Source: Plutella xylostella
Taxonomy: Eukaryota; Arthropoda; Insecta; Lepidoptera; Plutellidae
Direction: 5' to 3'
Length of the DNA stretch: 64,000 nucleotides
Assembly: GCF_932276165.1 (NCBI RefSeq)
Contig: NC_064002.1
Coordinates: 11,966,001-12,030,000 of the forward strand
The first letter of the stretch is position 1, and the number at the start of each line of letters is the position of its first letter. Of the stretch, positions 41,075 to 52,505 are shown piece by piece. Below the pieces are notes generated by a model. That model did no database searches. It worked only from the letters and a program-made list of their open reading frames with translations, and was not told where the DNA came from. The translations under genes were made by a program, and so were the position numbers.

Positions 41075-42022
41075 ATTCATAGTATACCCTCTGTTCAGTC
41101 TTCTTGGTATCCTATGACCCTCCGGTGGGACAGAAGGCAGACACAACAGTATTTCTATTCAGTAGGACTACAAATTAAATTCCGTGTTAGCTTTGACGCT
41201 GGGTGTTTCGTAATATGTGAGTTAATTAATCAAATATCTGTATTCAGAATACTAGAGAAGGCAAAATGTGTACGATACAGTCAGCTTATAGCACCTTCGT
41301 TATATTAAGTACAGTCAACAGTAAGAAATTGTATCCAATTATTAGGAAAATAGTAATATCTGTAGTAAATATTTATTTCAGATTGAATTAACCTAAGTCA
41401 AATCTTGTCCGCTCACAACTTCCTTTTTCTAACGCACTGTGTATAAAAAAGTCAAAGTAGATAGTTAGATAAATATCTGTACGGTAATCGAATGCAATCA
41501 TGATACATTGTTATTTATATCACACATTTGCGGCCTACTGATAAGCAAATGTGGAAGAGCACATTTAATTCACACGATATTTTTAAATTCACAATCCTTA
41601 ACATTAATATAATTCTCAAATACGCATAGGCATTTGGTTTAGTTATACGTATTCAGTTTAGTTTTGTGCGCAGCTAATGTGTAGTAAAATTGCATGTCGG
41701 TGCCTAATTGAGGTCTGTGGGCGGCACGACTCCATCACTCCAACCTCTGACGTGCCCTCATTCACTCCACACCCTGAAATATTTTCATTCACGCAATTGT
41801 ATTCATCCCTTCTACCTCTATTATGATTCTGTCGTGTCATGGTGTGTAAAATGAGAAGCCAACCAGAAAAAAATACAGAATAACGTACATACAACAGCTT
41901 TAAAAGTAAAACCATTTCATATTTTCATTCATAAAGTCCATTTTCATACATGACCAGACTGACTACAGGTATTTTTAATACCTCTTAAGTATTGGAACTC
42001 GGAGGTAAAGCTCCAATTTCTC

Positions 42023-42144
42023 CATAGTCGGTTAGATCGTAACCAGGGAAGGGTTGATCAATTATACGTCATCTCCATATTAAATTCTTGACAGATGTGT
42101 CAAAAGTCAACCAGTAATCCCTGGTTATGCTCTAACTCACTATG
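42023..42144. repeat. MITE-like foldback
   Basis: Arms catagtcggttagatcgtaa (42023) and its imperfect complement ending aactcactatg (42144), with accaggga/tccctggt inside. Confidence 0.5.
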
Positions 42145-42814
42145 ACGAAATTGGCACAAAAAATAAGTATATTATCTATTCCAGTCGAACTTATTATACA
42201 ATAGTTTATCTTGTAGGTTAAGATTTAAGATCAAGGGTTATTTATCTAACATATCTATTCGAGTAAGTATAGATCGTTGCATTTACTGACAAGATAACAC
42301 TATCACAATGACATTTTTATCGGATCTATGATCTTTGCTTTTATAAATAAGTAGTAAGTATGTTAGTTTGATGCTGTTTCCCACTCAGTCCATTTCTGAG
42401 AAAGGGTGATACAAAGGTTTCCACTCAGTGCTATTCTAAGAAAAGAAGATGCACACGGTAGCGTTATTGAGGTAAGTAAATCAAAAACTTTGACTGTGTT
42501 GCTAACAAAAAAATAAACGTTGTTTAATGGGTGTTGTACCATCAAAACTCAGAGACATGCAAATGCTGTCAGTAGGCTGTTAAACGCCCTTTAAATCTGT
42601 CACTTTTGTTTTGTCAATTTTGGTTTAAATACGAGCCGTACGAGTAAGGCTCTAATGTTCCAGCATCTCCTTAACCATTTTCATGATGTTACAACTGGTG
42701 TCTCTGTGTCTATCGTAAGCGCGTTTCTCATAAACTGATCATTTGATACAAAAGTGGCTATATTATTGGGCTAAATAATTGATTTAGCCATTGAAAAACT
42801 TATCTCTTATAATC

Positions 42815-42953
42815 ATGGTTTATTTCAGTCTGCTCTTAGGGTGCTGTTTAGCATCACCATGGAAGGAAGAGCCCGTGAAGAAGTTTCCCGAAGACTTCCT
42901 CTTCGGAGCTGGCTCAGCGGCTTACCAGGTCGAGGGAGCCTGGGATGAAGACG
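42815..42953 (+). CDS. GH1 exon 1, signal peptide
   Basis: MVYFSLLLGCCLASPWKEEP through VEGAWDEDG, donor GACG|GTAAAT in phase 1. A possible acceptor (tatttcag at 42821-42828) overlaps the start, but the ATG reading gives the better signal peptide. Confidence 0.88.
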
Positions 42954-45168
42954 GTAAATAATCTACTTGTTCTTTTCATCCATCGTTTGCGATTCAATAA
43001 AATTCAGTTTCTGCAATCACATATTACCGGCAAGACAACAACAAAAGTAACAGCCTTTAGAGTTTAAATAATAATATATTTCCAACCCGCACTAGGCCAG
43101 CGTGGTAGACTAGACCCAAATGACTTCCTTTATTGGAAGGAGACCCGTGCCCCAGCAGTGTGAACGTTATGGGTCGTGATGATGATGATTATATTTTTAG
43201 GTAAAGGCGAGAGCATCTGGGATGACTTCATGCACAACAAGCCGTGGCTGATGATAGCCCAGGACGGCAGCTCCGGCGACGTCGCCTCAGACTCGTACCA
43301 CAATCTGGAACGAGACATCCAAATCATCCGGGAGCTTGGACTGGACAGCTATAGATTCTCGATCTCCTGGCCTCGTCTGCTACCGTCCGGCTTCCCAGAT
43401 CAGGTCAATGAAGCCGCCATTCAATACTACAATAACCTGATCAATGAGCTGCTAAAGTACAATATAGAACCAATCGTCACGATATACCACTGGGACCTGC
43501 CAAAATCTCTTCAAGACCTCGGCGGCTGGACGAACCCTAACATCGCGCAATGGTACGAAGACTACGCACGGATTGTGTTCGATAACTTCAGCGATCGTGT
43601 CAAACTATGGCTGACGATAAACGAACCGAATGAAATCTGTTACCTGGGATATGGTCATGTGCTGGAAGCGCCGGCTTTGAACGCGTCTGGTATCGCAGAT
43701 TACCTTTGCGCTAAGAATCTGGTAATAGCCCACGCTAGAGCGTACCGCCTCTACAAAAGCCAGTACAAGCCGCTGCACGGCGGCCGCGTCGGGATCGTGT
43801 TCAGCGCCAACTGGCATGTGCCCTTAAATCCTGAGTCTGAGGCTGACAAGCTTGCTGATACACTCCATTTTCAGGCCAAGGTATGTTTTTTGGTTATAAA
43901 TCTTTAATTAGAATCAAATAATATGATAACCTAACCTGTATATTTTGCTTTTAGTTTGGCATATACGCGAACCCAATCTTCGGGTACGGTGGTTTCCCAA
44001 AAGAGTACTCCGAACGTGTGGCTGAGAAGAGCGCTGCGCAGGGGTTCCCTCGGTCGCGCCTTCCAGAATTTTCCGAAGAAGAGAAGCAGTTTGTCCTTGG
44101 CTCGTATGACTTCATGGGAGTCAACCACTACACGGGACAGCTGGTGACGGCGGAGAATGTTCCAGAATACGCGGTGCCCTCGCTGCTGGATGATACTGGA
44201 GCTGATTTGATTACGCTTGAGGAGTGGAAGCAGTCCACTTCACCTTGGATTAAGGTAACTTCTAAGAGTATTAGACTAGACATACTTTGCAAGCTATGCA
44301 ATAATAATTTGCGTCCATCTATCAGCATTGCAAGCAACAGACGCATCGCATTAATTTTCTATCGTCTTTTCTACATTAATTAATGAGGATCCTTTTGGTG
44401 GGTTACATACGACATTATATAGTTGGACGCTTACTTTTTAACGATGTACGATTCCTTTTTTTTTCTTTATAACAGTATTTTGGACGTCAAATTACTTCAT
44501 GAGTAATGAAGCTCACTTCTATCCCACATACCAAAACTAAATCCTTGTTCATTTCCAGTGGATGCCAAACAGTTTGTACAACCAGCTGCTTGAGCTCGGC
44601 AGTCTCTACCCCGGCGTAGACTTCTACATCACGGAGAACGGCTGGTCGGGGTCAACTGGGCTGGTCGATGATGACCGGGTGGACTACCTCAGGTCGTGTC
44701 TGCAGCAGTGTCTGGACGCCGTGGCCGAGGGGGTGCGGCTGAAGGGGTACTACACTTGGAGCCTCATGGACAGTTTTGAATGGGCTTTTGGTTACGAGTG
44801 AGTTGGCTTCTTTTACTTAGCGTGTCGGTGACAAACACGAGATACTAGTGGATGTAGGTTAGAACGTGTTTTCGTAAATGTCATGTTCTATCTATACTTT
44901 CCAAAAAAAATAATTTTATATTAATAATATATGTTGAGGTTTCAAAATCTGCCACATCCCTTTTTAATTTACTTCACTTTTTGAGTTTAAAGTAACTATT
45001 GTTTACAGCGCCCGCTTCGGTCTCTACGAAATCGACTTTGAGGACCCGAAGAGACCTCACACACCGAGGAAATCTGCGCTCATCTACAAACACATCATCA
45101 AAACAAGAACCATCGATTATGACTACGCACCAGACAGCCTGGTAATGACTATAGATGAGGGTCATTAA
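42815..45168 (+). CDS. Family 1 glycoside hydrolase (beta-glucosidase/myrosinase-like), secreted
   Basis: Retaining beta-glycosidase. Five exons (42815-42953, 43201-43880, 43955-44254, 44559-44797, 45009-45168) total 1,518 nt, or 505 residues, the normal length of a single-domain insect GH1. The start is ATG 42815: MVYFSLLLGCCLASP is a clear signal peptide, so the enzyme is exported, perhaps to the gut lumen (inference). Family motifs in order: FPEDFLFGAGSAAYQVEGAW, YRFSISWPRLLPSG, YHWDLP, LTINEPN (acid/base Glu188), YITENG (nucleophile Glu399), TWSLMDSFEWAFGY and ARFGLYEIDF. An N-glycosylation site NAS is present. No break seen. The natural substrate (plant glucoside, cellobiose or glucosinolate) cannot be decided. 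Confidence 0.95.
43045..43190. repeat. Repeat tail inside GH1 intron 1
   Basis: gccagcgtggtagactagac and ggaaggagacccgtgcccca match the tail at 20545-20660; a (gat)n run follows. Confidence 0.55.
43201..43880 (+). CDS. GH1 exon 2, acid/base Glu
   Basis: Largest exon, KGESIWDDFMHNKPWLMIAQ to TLHFQAK, including TINEPN. Acceptor atatttttag, donor AAG|GTATGT in phase 0. Confidence 0.95.
43955..44254 (+). CDS. GH1 exon 3
   Basis: FGIYANPIFGYGGFPKEYSE to QSTSPWIK. Acceptor tttgctttttag-like, donor AAG|GTAACT in phase 0. Confidence 0.93.
44559..44797 (+). CDS. GH1 exon 4, nucleophile Glu
   Basis: WMPNSLYNQLLELGSLYPGV then DFYITENGWSG to FEWAFGY. Acceptor tcatttccag, donor TACGA|GTGAGT in phase 2. 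Confidence 0.95.
45009..45168 (+). CDS. GH1 exon 5, C-terminus
   Basis: [D]ARFGLYEIDFEDPKRPHT to VMTIDEGH and TAA 45166-45168. Acceptor attgtttacag. No ER-retention signal. Confidence 0.93.
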
Positions 45169-48100
45169 GGGCCCGTACAGGGTGACGTGCCGCGCCAATT
45201 TTGGGTTTTCAATGCTCTTCACACAGCACACGCAGTGACACGCACACATGTAAGTTTGCACAGTGGGTCGATAAACTTTTACTCGCCAACTTTATTGACA
45301 ATTATGTTCAAGTACATTTTGGGTGATTTTAGGGTAAGTAAGTATAATTCTTACTTACACTGGTAGGCACCAGGAAAGAGTAGAAATTAATAGGGGTGCC
45401 ACTTTACTCTATACTCGGAACCCGATTAGCTTTCTCAAACAAATGTGGTATTTACTTGTAGAAAGGTAACTAAAAGTATTAAAGTGTAGATAATAAGTTT
45501 CGGGCATCCTCCAGCCAACTGAACCCCGACGACAAAGCAAAGTAAATACATAGTGTCGCAAAAGGGCTATACTAAGCCAAAAGGGGATGACTCAAGGGGT
45601 CATTCTGAACAACTTTTGTTCTACGAGATTTGCAAATTCGCGAAAAAAAATATTCGTTTTCCATGGTAAAAAGTCACATGTCCAACAAAGTTTCTATGAA
45701 AAAGGTTTTTTTTTGTTAATTTCCAAAACTCGTAGAGCAAAAGTTCAGAATGACCCCCTGTCTTACTCCTTTTTACCCGACTGCCGAAGGAGGAGGGTAA
45801 TGTTTTTTGATTGTATGTATGTATATATGTATGTTTGTCTGTTTCTTTGTTCCCTCCTGTAGCCTAAACGGCTTGATAGATTTTGATGTATGAGGTATTG
45901 TTAGAAGCGTATTGATGGCGCGATGGCTATAGGCTATGTGACGTTCCATTAAAATGTACATAGCGCCCTCTTGAGGACATAACGTGATGATCGAAAAAAT
46001 AATAATTCAACTTTGCCGTGTAAGGTATCAAATGAAAGGACTTGATTTTCACATTACAAAAATATGCATATTGAAGGTATTTAAATAACAACACCAAAAT
46101 TATTGAAATAAAAAATGATCATGAACTACCTACCGACGTAAAATTTCATAAAATAAAAACAACTAAAAAGTTACAAATAAAAAAATACAATTATAAAAAA
46201 CTAAAAACCTGACTGTACGCTGAAAACATGAAAACGAGTCCCAATGTTAATGTAAAGTATCGCAGGCGGGGACCAACTTGACCGCCACTCAAGGCCGTTT
46301 TCTAAGTAACATTCAGCTAAATGGTGAACCCTCTGCTGGTATAATTTGTTTATATACCGCTTTTTCAATACCTGTAAGTACATTTTTTGGCAGCATAATA
46401 TTTTTACTTAATTTTAGGGTTTCGAACGTCAAAATAAAAAAAGCAACCGTTATAGGATCTCTTTGTTGTCCGTCTGTCTGACTGACTGTCTGTCACCGCC
46501 CTTTTTCTCAGAAACGGTTAAAGATATCAAGCTTATATTTCGCATAGATGGGGAGTACCCCAAAAAAAATATTATGGTACTCCCTGTCCCACACAAGTAA
46601 ATTGGGGCTTATATTTTTTCCAGTTATTATGATGTGTATCCTTTTTTTTTCTTTGTTGTTTTGTATAAGTAGGTATGTGTTTCTTTTCTTTAAATCTGTA
46701 TTTTTTTTGTTGTTGCTGTCTATGTGTTATTTTTATTTATTTTATTTTTATTTTTACATTTTCGTGGAGAATCAACAGCATTTTGTTAATAAATAATTAT
46801 TACTTATGAACACATAACAACTTGATGCCATTAACAGAATGAACTTAGTAAACCCAGTAAACCTAACACATCCAGAGGAAAAACAAAATCTCTTTCCCTC
46901 TCTCTGAAAAACATACTTAATAGCCCAAACTCGATGCTTTTAGCTATTAACATCTTTGAAATAAAATTGAGCCACCACCGTGTTACTGCCCTCATCAGAT
47001 CCTCACGAGACCATACCTCAACCAGCACCAAGAGACTGTATTTTTGATCCCTAACCTAATGTTCGTGCGTATTGTCATCACTTAGATCCATTCGCTATAT
47101 TCCTGCTCCTCATCAGACCTTTACGAGACTGTAATATCACGAGAATATTGCACACTATCTAATTTAATTGAATGTATTGAATATACTGGAAGAATTATGC
47201 TTCCTCAATTTCAAATCAAATTATGTTGGTGTCATAAAAGTTGAAAAAGTGCAATGACAACCAATGTGCAGTGATTTTGTATCTGTACACGATAAGATCG
47301 CGAGCTGTCAGTGCTGCCTAAACCGACGTGACCCTTCTTTGGAGGCCAGCGGCCAACTGAGTCAAACGTCACTTGTGTTTATGATTTTATAACACAGAAA
47401 GCCGCCATAGATATTTGTATGAAGATTTGAGGGAAAAAAATTGCTCAAGTTTGGGATTAATTTACACAAAATAAGTGTGTGTTTATTAAAAAACAAGGTA
47501 TTTAGCGCCTAGTCCAAGCCTTTAACTTTATAATATGATAAAAATCATATGAAAATTCTTAATAATTACGACACAGTTGTTACAATACGGGAGTGTGATT
47601 GACTGGTTTTTCTTGATATTCTGAAATTAATTTACAGTTATCCATAATCATTTACTTAAATTCGAATGATTCAGCACCTAGCTAGACTCTTCAACTACCT
47701 GTGTGATTTTTTTCAAGGCTGTAGAGCATCATTTACTACATAATTCTATGACAATGCCAACCCTCGATTCCCTATTGCAGACCCTTAATAATAAGTGAGC
47801 ATGACGTTGAAAATGTCTAATCAAGCTGAAATTGTGTACAAAAAATGCGCTTCGGATTTTTATTGAATAAATTATTGACCCATATTTTGTTATTATGATT
47901 TAAGACCTCGAATATTAAATACATTATAATGTGGAAAATCGTTGTAATAATTATCTGCGGATGTACTTACCTTTAACTTTGTGTGACATTGTTTCGGAAA
48001 GTTATAACAAGTCACGAAATATTATTACAAAGTTATGTCAATTTGAATGGAATTTCAAAGGCAATTGTGTTACATACTGAAACGTATGATGTTGCGGTCC

Positions 48101-48240
48101 AAGTTTTAACACACGCGTCTTTATTAATCTTTGGCCTTATAACTGTTGAAAATTTGCATAAAGTAGTAGTGAGCCCTATCATGAAGTCAAAACGGAATAA
48201 CATTTATGAAGTTCCTAATTAGTGTCAAATTCCATACACA
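45169..48240. other. Intergenic after GH1, dispersed repeats
   Basis: 45552-46100 holds repeats seen in part elsewhere (ggggtcattct at 11773; the tacccgactgccgaaggagg block, whose reverse occurs at 62900-62930). 46400-46560 has gtccgtctgtctgactgact. 46600-46790 is T-rich low complexity. No gene recognised. Confidence 0.5.
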
Positions 48241-48386
48241 AGGGCCTGTTTCACAATGTCTGGATAATGGCTACCTGTCGGTTAAAATACAAGCTGTCAC
48301 CTTCTGTCATTATTTTTTAGACAGTGACAGCATGTCTTTTAACCGATAGGTAGCCATTATCCAGACATTGTGAAACAGGCCCTTAG
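48241..48386. repeat. MITE family A, intact copy
   Basis: Foldback with termini agggcctgtttcacaatgtc and its complement, arms of about 65 bases, short loop. It is the uninterrupted form of 14243-14557. Confidence 0.8.
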
Positions 48387-48396
48387 CATCCAAAAA

Positions 48397-48545
48397 TAGA
48401 ATAGAATAGAATACTCTGTATTTTGCACCATTAATGAACCATTACAATTTCGCAACTTATATAAAATAGTACAAAAAAGGCGGTCTTATTGCTTAAAGCA
48501 ATCTCTACCAGACAACCTTTGGATGGAAAATCATGGTCAAAGTTT
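48397..48545 (-). repeat. LINE 3' tail-like repeat, copy 1
   Basis: (aataga)n, then aaggcggtcttattgcttaa and cagacaacctttggatgg. Copies in the same orientation lie at 54925-55070 and 59563-59725. Read on the minus strand this looks like the 3' end of a CR1-like LINE. Confidence 0.5.
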
Positions 48546-48872
48546 CCAATTCTACTTAGGTACCATTGCGGTAAAAAACTTATCCGCTCTCACGCAGTAT
48601 TTTCGACGCGCGATATTGACAAATTGCTACCAATTATGAACACTGTAAACAATTTCGTTCTCCGCAACCGACATCAATCATTGACGGAGTGCCCCAGCTC
48701 TGCGAACAGTAACACGTTTGATTAATGTCTTAACAATATTTAACGGGTACGATATCTCTTACGAACTTTTCTTCGTCATAACGTGGGGATTACATTAGGA
48801 GTCCCCGAGTTATAACCCGAAGTATCGGCAGAAGGGTCACTATAGAAATAGGACGAAAGACAGCTGACATGC

Positions 48873-49044
48873 AATTATCCTGTTTTCGCCTTCGAGATTT
48901 AATTTTTATTTACCATGTAGTACCCTTAGTACGTCTAGCCAATTCGCACACAGTGTTCAGCGTGGGTAGCAAGATAAAAAACGAAGTCGGCCCGCTGTGC
49001 AGCCCCACGCTGCCTCCCGCCCGGCTCGTCAGCCGGCTAGCTCA
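48873..49044. repeat. DIRS left inverted terminal repeat
   Basis: 172 bases starting aattatcctgttttcgcctt and ending gccggctagctca. Matches the reverse of 53864-54035 with one mismatch (cgtc versus cgcc), which suggests a recent insertion. Confidence 0.92.
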
Positions 49045-49140
49045 TTCCTTTGTGCGCAAGCGCCGAGATCGCACGCAGTCTAAATAAATTTCAAGTCTAT
49101 TTTTTTTTCTCTGTATCCGTTATAAATTCCGATCTACAAA

Positions 49141-50594
49141 ATGCCAAAACGTTCTCATGGAGAATCAAAAGAGGAACGTTGGCGAAGGAAGATGAAAAAA
49201 TACGAATCCAGGCTAAATAAAAAGCGATTAGTTATATACAGTGATGACGAGGAAGATCGAATTGAAGGTTAGTACTTTTTATTTTAACATAAGTGCCCAA
49301 AAGTGTCCCGGCTTTCTTAACGCTTCGAGTCAATGCGCGACATTGACCAATAGCTATTTTCTTTAGAGTTAACACGTGTTGTTGACCAGCCTTTTTTGCT
49401 CGAGTTAATACGAAATATTAACCAAAGCTATTTATCCACCGATTTTCTTAACGGCTTTTTTTGCTTATTGCTTCAGAAGTTCAGGAACCCGAGGACGGGT
49501 GGTATCCGTCGCCTGAACAAGCCACACCCACGCGCGCTTTCACACCGCTTGAGACGGTGGCGCTACTCGATGGACATGATGACCCTGCATTGACCAGCGA
49601 GGCGGTGCGCCCGCCCGTCGCCGCCGCGCCCGCCACGCCCACCGCGCCCACCGCGCCCACCGCACCCACCACGCCCACCACGCCCACCACACCCACCGCG
49701 CCCACTACGTCCACCGCACCCGCCACGGCTGCGGAGCCAGACGACACTTCGACCGATGTTGCCCCTACCAGCGAAGACATAAATCCTGACCTTCTTAAGG
49801 CCCTTGGCTCTTATGAAGAAGAAACTACGGATTGGGGAGAACCTATAATCGAGCATATTGCTATGCGTCTCAACCCTCTCTTACTCAATGGACTTAAAAA
49901 AGAGGAAAAAGAAGCTATTATTAAGAAATATCCTTTTCCAAAAAATTTGACCTTAGCTAAAGCTCCAACTCTAAATGCGGAAATTAGCAACATGGTTCTC
50001 AGTGAATCCAGTCGTAACAGGGATAAACGGCTGCAAGACAAACAAAATCAATTGGGGTCAACATTAAGTGGTATAACAAAGGCCATGTCACTGTTAATGT
50101 GCAAAGAACCTAAAATCATAGACATTTTGAGCATTCTATCCGACACTAGTAAACTGTTGTCGGATTCACACTTCCTTGAAACCGATACACGAAGGTCATT
50201 AATCATACCATTAGTGGATAAAGAACTTATCAATCCATTCAAAGACCGCAAACGCGATGAATTTCTGTTTGGCGATAAGCTGGGCGACTTAGTAAAAAAT
50301 TCACAAGGAATTAGAAAAACTGGCCAACTGATACAAGCAAACCCAGCAAATAATTTAAACACCAGAGGACCTTCGTCTCGCGGCGGCCATCAGCAGAAAA
50401 CCTACGTGAGTCGGGGCGGAGGTCAACAACAGAGGCCCTACCGTCGACGAGCTGCGCCCTACCCGCAGCCGGCACCGCCAGCGCGGCACCAGGCGTACGC
50501 GCAGCCCGCGACGCGCCGCCCGCCCCCTGCCGCCCCCAGCGCCCCGCGGCCCCCGGCGACGGCGGCGAGCCGAGCGGCGGGGAGGCGCATCTAG
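49141..50594 (+). CDS. DIRS gag-like ORF1, split by an intron
   Basis: ATG 49141 opens MPKRSHGESKEERWRRKMKK, a very basic start, and reaches EDRIE at 49267, followed by the donor GAAG|GTTAGT. The frame meets a stop at once if unspliced. The acceptor ttattgcttcag at 49476 resumes in frame with EVQEPEDGWYPSPEQAT. Spliced, the protein has 414 residues: a Pro/Thr/Ala-rich stretch of PTAPT/PTTPT repeats near 95-130, an alpha-helical middle and an Arg/Gly/Gln-rich C-terminus (RGGGQQQRPYRRR). No zinc knuckle is seen, as is common for DIRS gags. The role as a nucleocapsid-like protein is family inference. Confidence 0.75.
49268..49476 (+). other. Putative intron inside DIRS ORF1
   Basis: 209 bases, GTTAGT...CTTCAG, with a pyrimidine-rich 3' end. 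It contains stops in the ORF1 frame, and removal joins the two coding parts in phase 1. Confidence 0.65.
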
Positions 50595-50596
50595 CC

Positions 50597-52505
50597 GCTA
50601 CAACTCAATCACAGCCACAGGTACAACATGCAGGCCGGCTACAATTTTTTTCTGAAGCTTGGTCCTCTATCACAGACGATAATTTTATTTTAAGTACCAT
50701 ATTATATGGATACAAAATACCTTTTACTGAAATACCTGTTCAATATCCTGATATGTACCCAAAGCGTACATTTTCAGAGACAGAACAAACTCATGTTAAA
50801 TTAGAAATAGCCCATTTGCTAAACATAGGTGCCATTAAAGAATGTTCCTTTGTAAAAAATCAGTACGTGTCTGATATCTTCCTAGTACCCAAAAAAGATG
50901 GCGGTTATAGGTTTATTCTGAATTTAAAAAAGTTAAACAAATTTGTTAAAAGCGACCATTTTAAAATGGAAGATATCAGAACAGCGACTAGGTTGATTAA
51001 CAAAAACTCATTCATGGTTAATCTAGATTTAAAAGAGGCCTATTTTTTACTCTCGATATATGAAGGTCACAGGAAGTATTTACGATTTCACTTTAACAAA
51101 ACTCTTTATGAGTTTACTTGCCTTCCCTTTGGTCTCTCACCCGCACCGTATATTTTCACAAAAATACTTCAACCTGCTACCTCCCTTCTCAGATCTACAG
51201 GTCTTCTATCAGTTAGGTACCTAGATGATTATCTGTGTATTGCTAATTCTTATGAAGAATGCCTAACCAATGTGAATCGAAGTATTGAATGTTTAAGTAA
51301 CTAAACTTGGTTTCGTAATTAATTATAAAAAATCGAATTTAATTCCGAGCAAATCCTGTAAATTTTTAGGTTTCATTATAAATTCTGATAAAATGACTTT
51401 AGAGTTACCTGAACAGAAGAAACGAAATATTTTAAAGCGTATCGAGAATATATCTACCCATAAAGTTATACAAATTCGTGACTTTGCACGTTTTTTAGGT
51501 AATCTAACAGCAGCATGCCCAGCCATATCATATGGTTGGGTATACACAAAAACATTCGAGAGAGCGAAATACCTAGCCTTGATTGAGAACGGCGATGATT
51601 ATGATGCAATGATGTCGATTCCAAATAGTTTTTATGGTGATTTGCAATGGTGGAAAAATAATATATTACTTTCATACAATCCTATTCGACGCGGAAAATA
51701 TGTCATGGAGATATTTTCAGATGCCTCCACAACAGGCTGGGGTGCCGCGTGTAACGGCGAAAGAGCTAATGGTCTTTGGTCAGCCGAAGAACAAACTAAC
51801 CATATAAACTATTTGGAACTACTAGCAGTATATTTTGGGTTAAGGTCATTTGCTAACGACAAAAACGACTGTGAGATCCTACTTCGCGTCGATAACACAA
51901 CCGCCATCTCCTATGTAAACAGAATGGGCGGCGTGCAATACCCTCATTTAACGAATGTTTCTAAAAAGATATGGCAGTGGTGCGAGACCAGAAACATTTT
52001 CATCTTTGCTTCTTACGTTCGATCATCACACAACGTTGAAGCCGATTGTGAATCGAGGCGTATTAATATCGACACGGAGTGGGAACTCTGCAGTCAAAGT
52101 TTTTTGAAGATAGTTACACGGTTTGGTCAACCTGATATCGATCTCTTCGCATCTCGCATAAATGCAAAATGTGAGAGATACGTGTCGTGGCGGAGAGATC
52201 CTTACGCATATAATATTGATGCATTTACACTGGATTGGCATCCTTTCTTCTTCTACGCTTTCCCACCATTCGCGATGATTTTAAAAATACTCAACAAAAT
52301 TGTTAATGATGGTGCAACGGGTATATTGGTAGTTCCATTCTGGCCCTCACAAGCTTGGTATCCCTTATTCAGATCACTATGCATAGGTGAGACTATTACG
52401 TTTCCCCCTAATAAACAACTCCTCTCGTCGGTTTTCAGGACAACACACCCGTTGCATCACCATCTTTCCCTGGTAGCGAGCATTGTATGCGGCAAGCCTT
52501 CCTGA
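50597..52505 (+). pseudogene. DIRS ORF2: reverse transcriptase and RNase H, frameshifted
   Basis: Open in the -1 frame relative to ORF1, whose 3' end it overlaps; the first ATG (50753) lies inside the conserved region. The RT part shows VPKKDGGYRFILNLKKLN, LDLKEAY (first catalytic Asp) and YLDDYL (51219-51230). The frame hits TAA near 51304; the similarity continues in another frame (FVINYKK..., FLGFIIN), so a short insertion of 1 or 4 bases near 51290-51310 broke it. The second part has the RNase H motifs DASTTGWGAA, ELLAVYFGLR, DNTTAISYV and SHNVEAD. A DIRS-typical end follows (PDIDLFASRINAKC, YAFPPFAMI, VVPFWPSQAWYPLF). The enzyme cannot be made as one piece from this copy. Confidence 0.88.

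Larger units (their letters stand above)
38095..42814. other. Intergenic between ppk-B and GH1, repeats only
   Basis: Contains a SINE family 2 copy (39484-39700), a MITE E relic (39768-39886), a Helitron-like repeat (40183-40390), repeat K (40440-40538), a hAT element (40548-41074) and a foldback (42023-42144). No gene recognised. Confidence 0.55.

Noticed and set aside
46548..46796. 82-codon hydrophobic ORF
   Set aside because: Poly-T-rich low-complexity DNA gives Phe/Leu/Tyr runs; no start context or homology.
48869..49087. 72-codon ORF at the left end of the DIRS element, mirrored at 53833-54057
   Set aside because: Both are translations of the inverted terminal repeat, not proteins.
49600..49740. 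Minus-strand Gly/Arg-rich ORF (49563-49856)
   Set aside because: It is the reverse of the gag Pro/Thr/Ala repeat; the plus frame is the conserved one.
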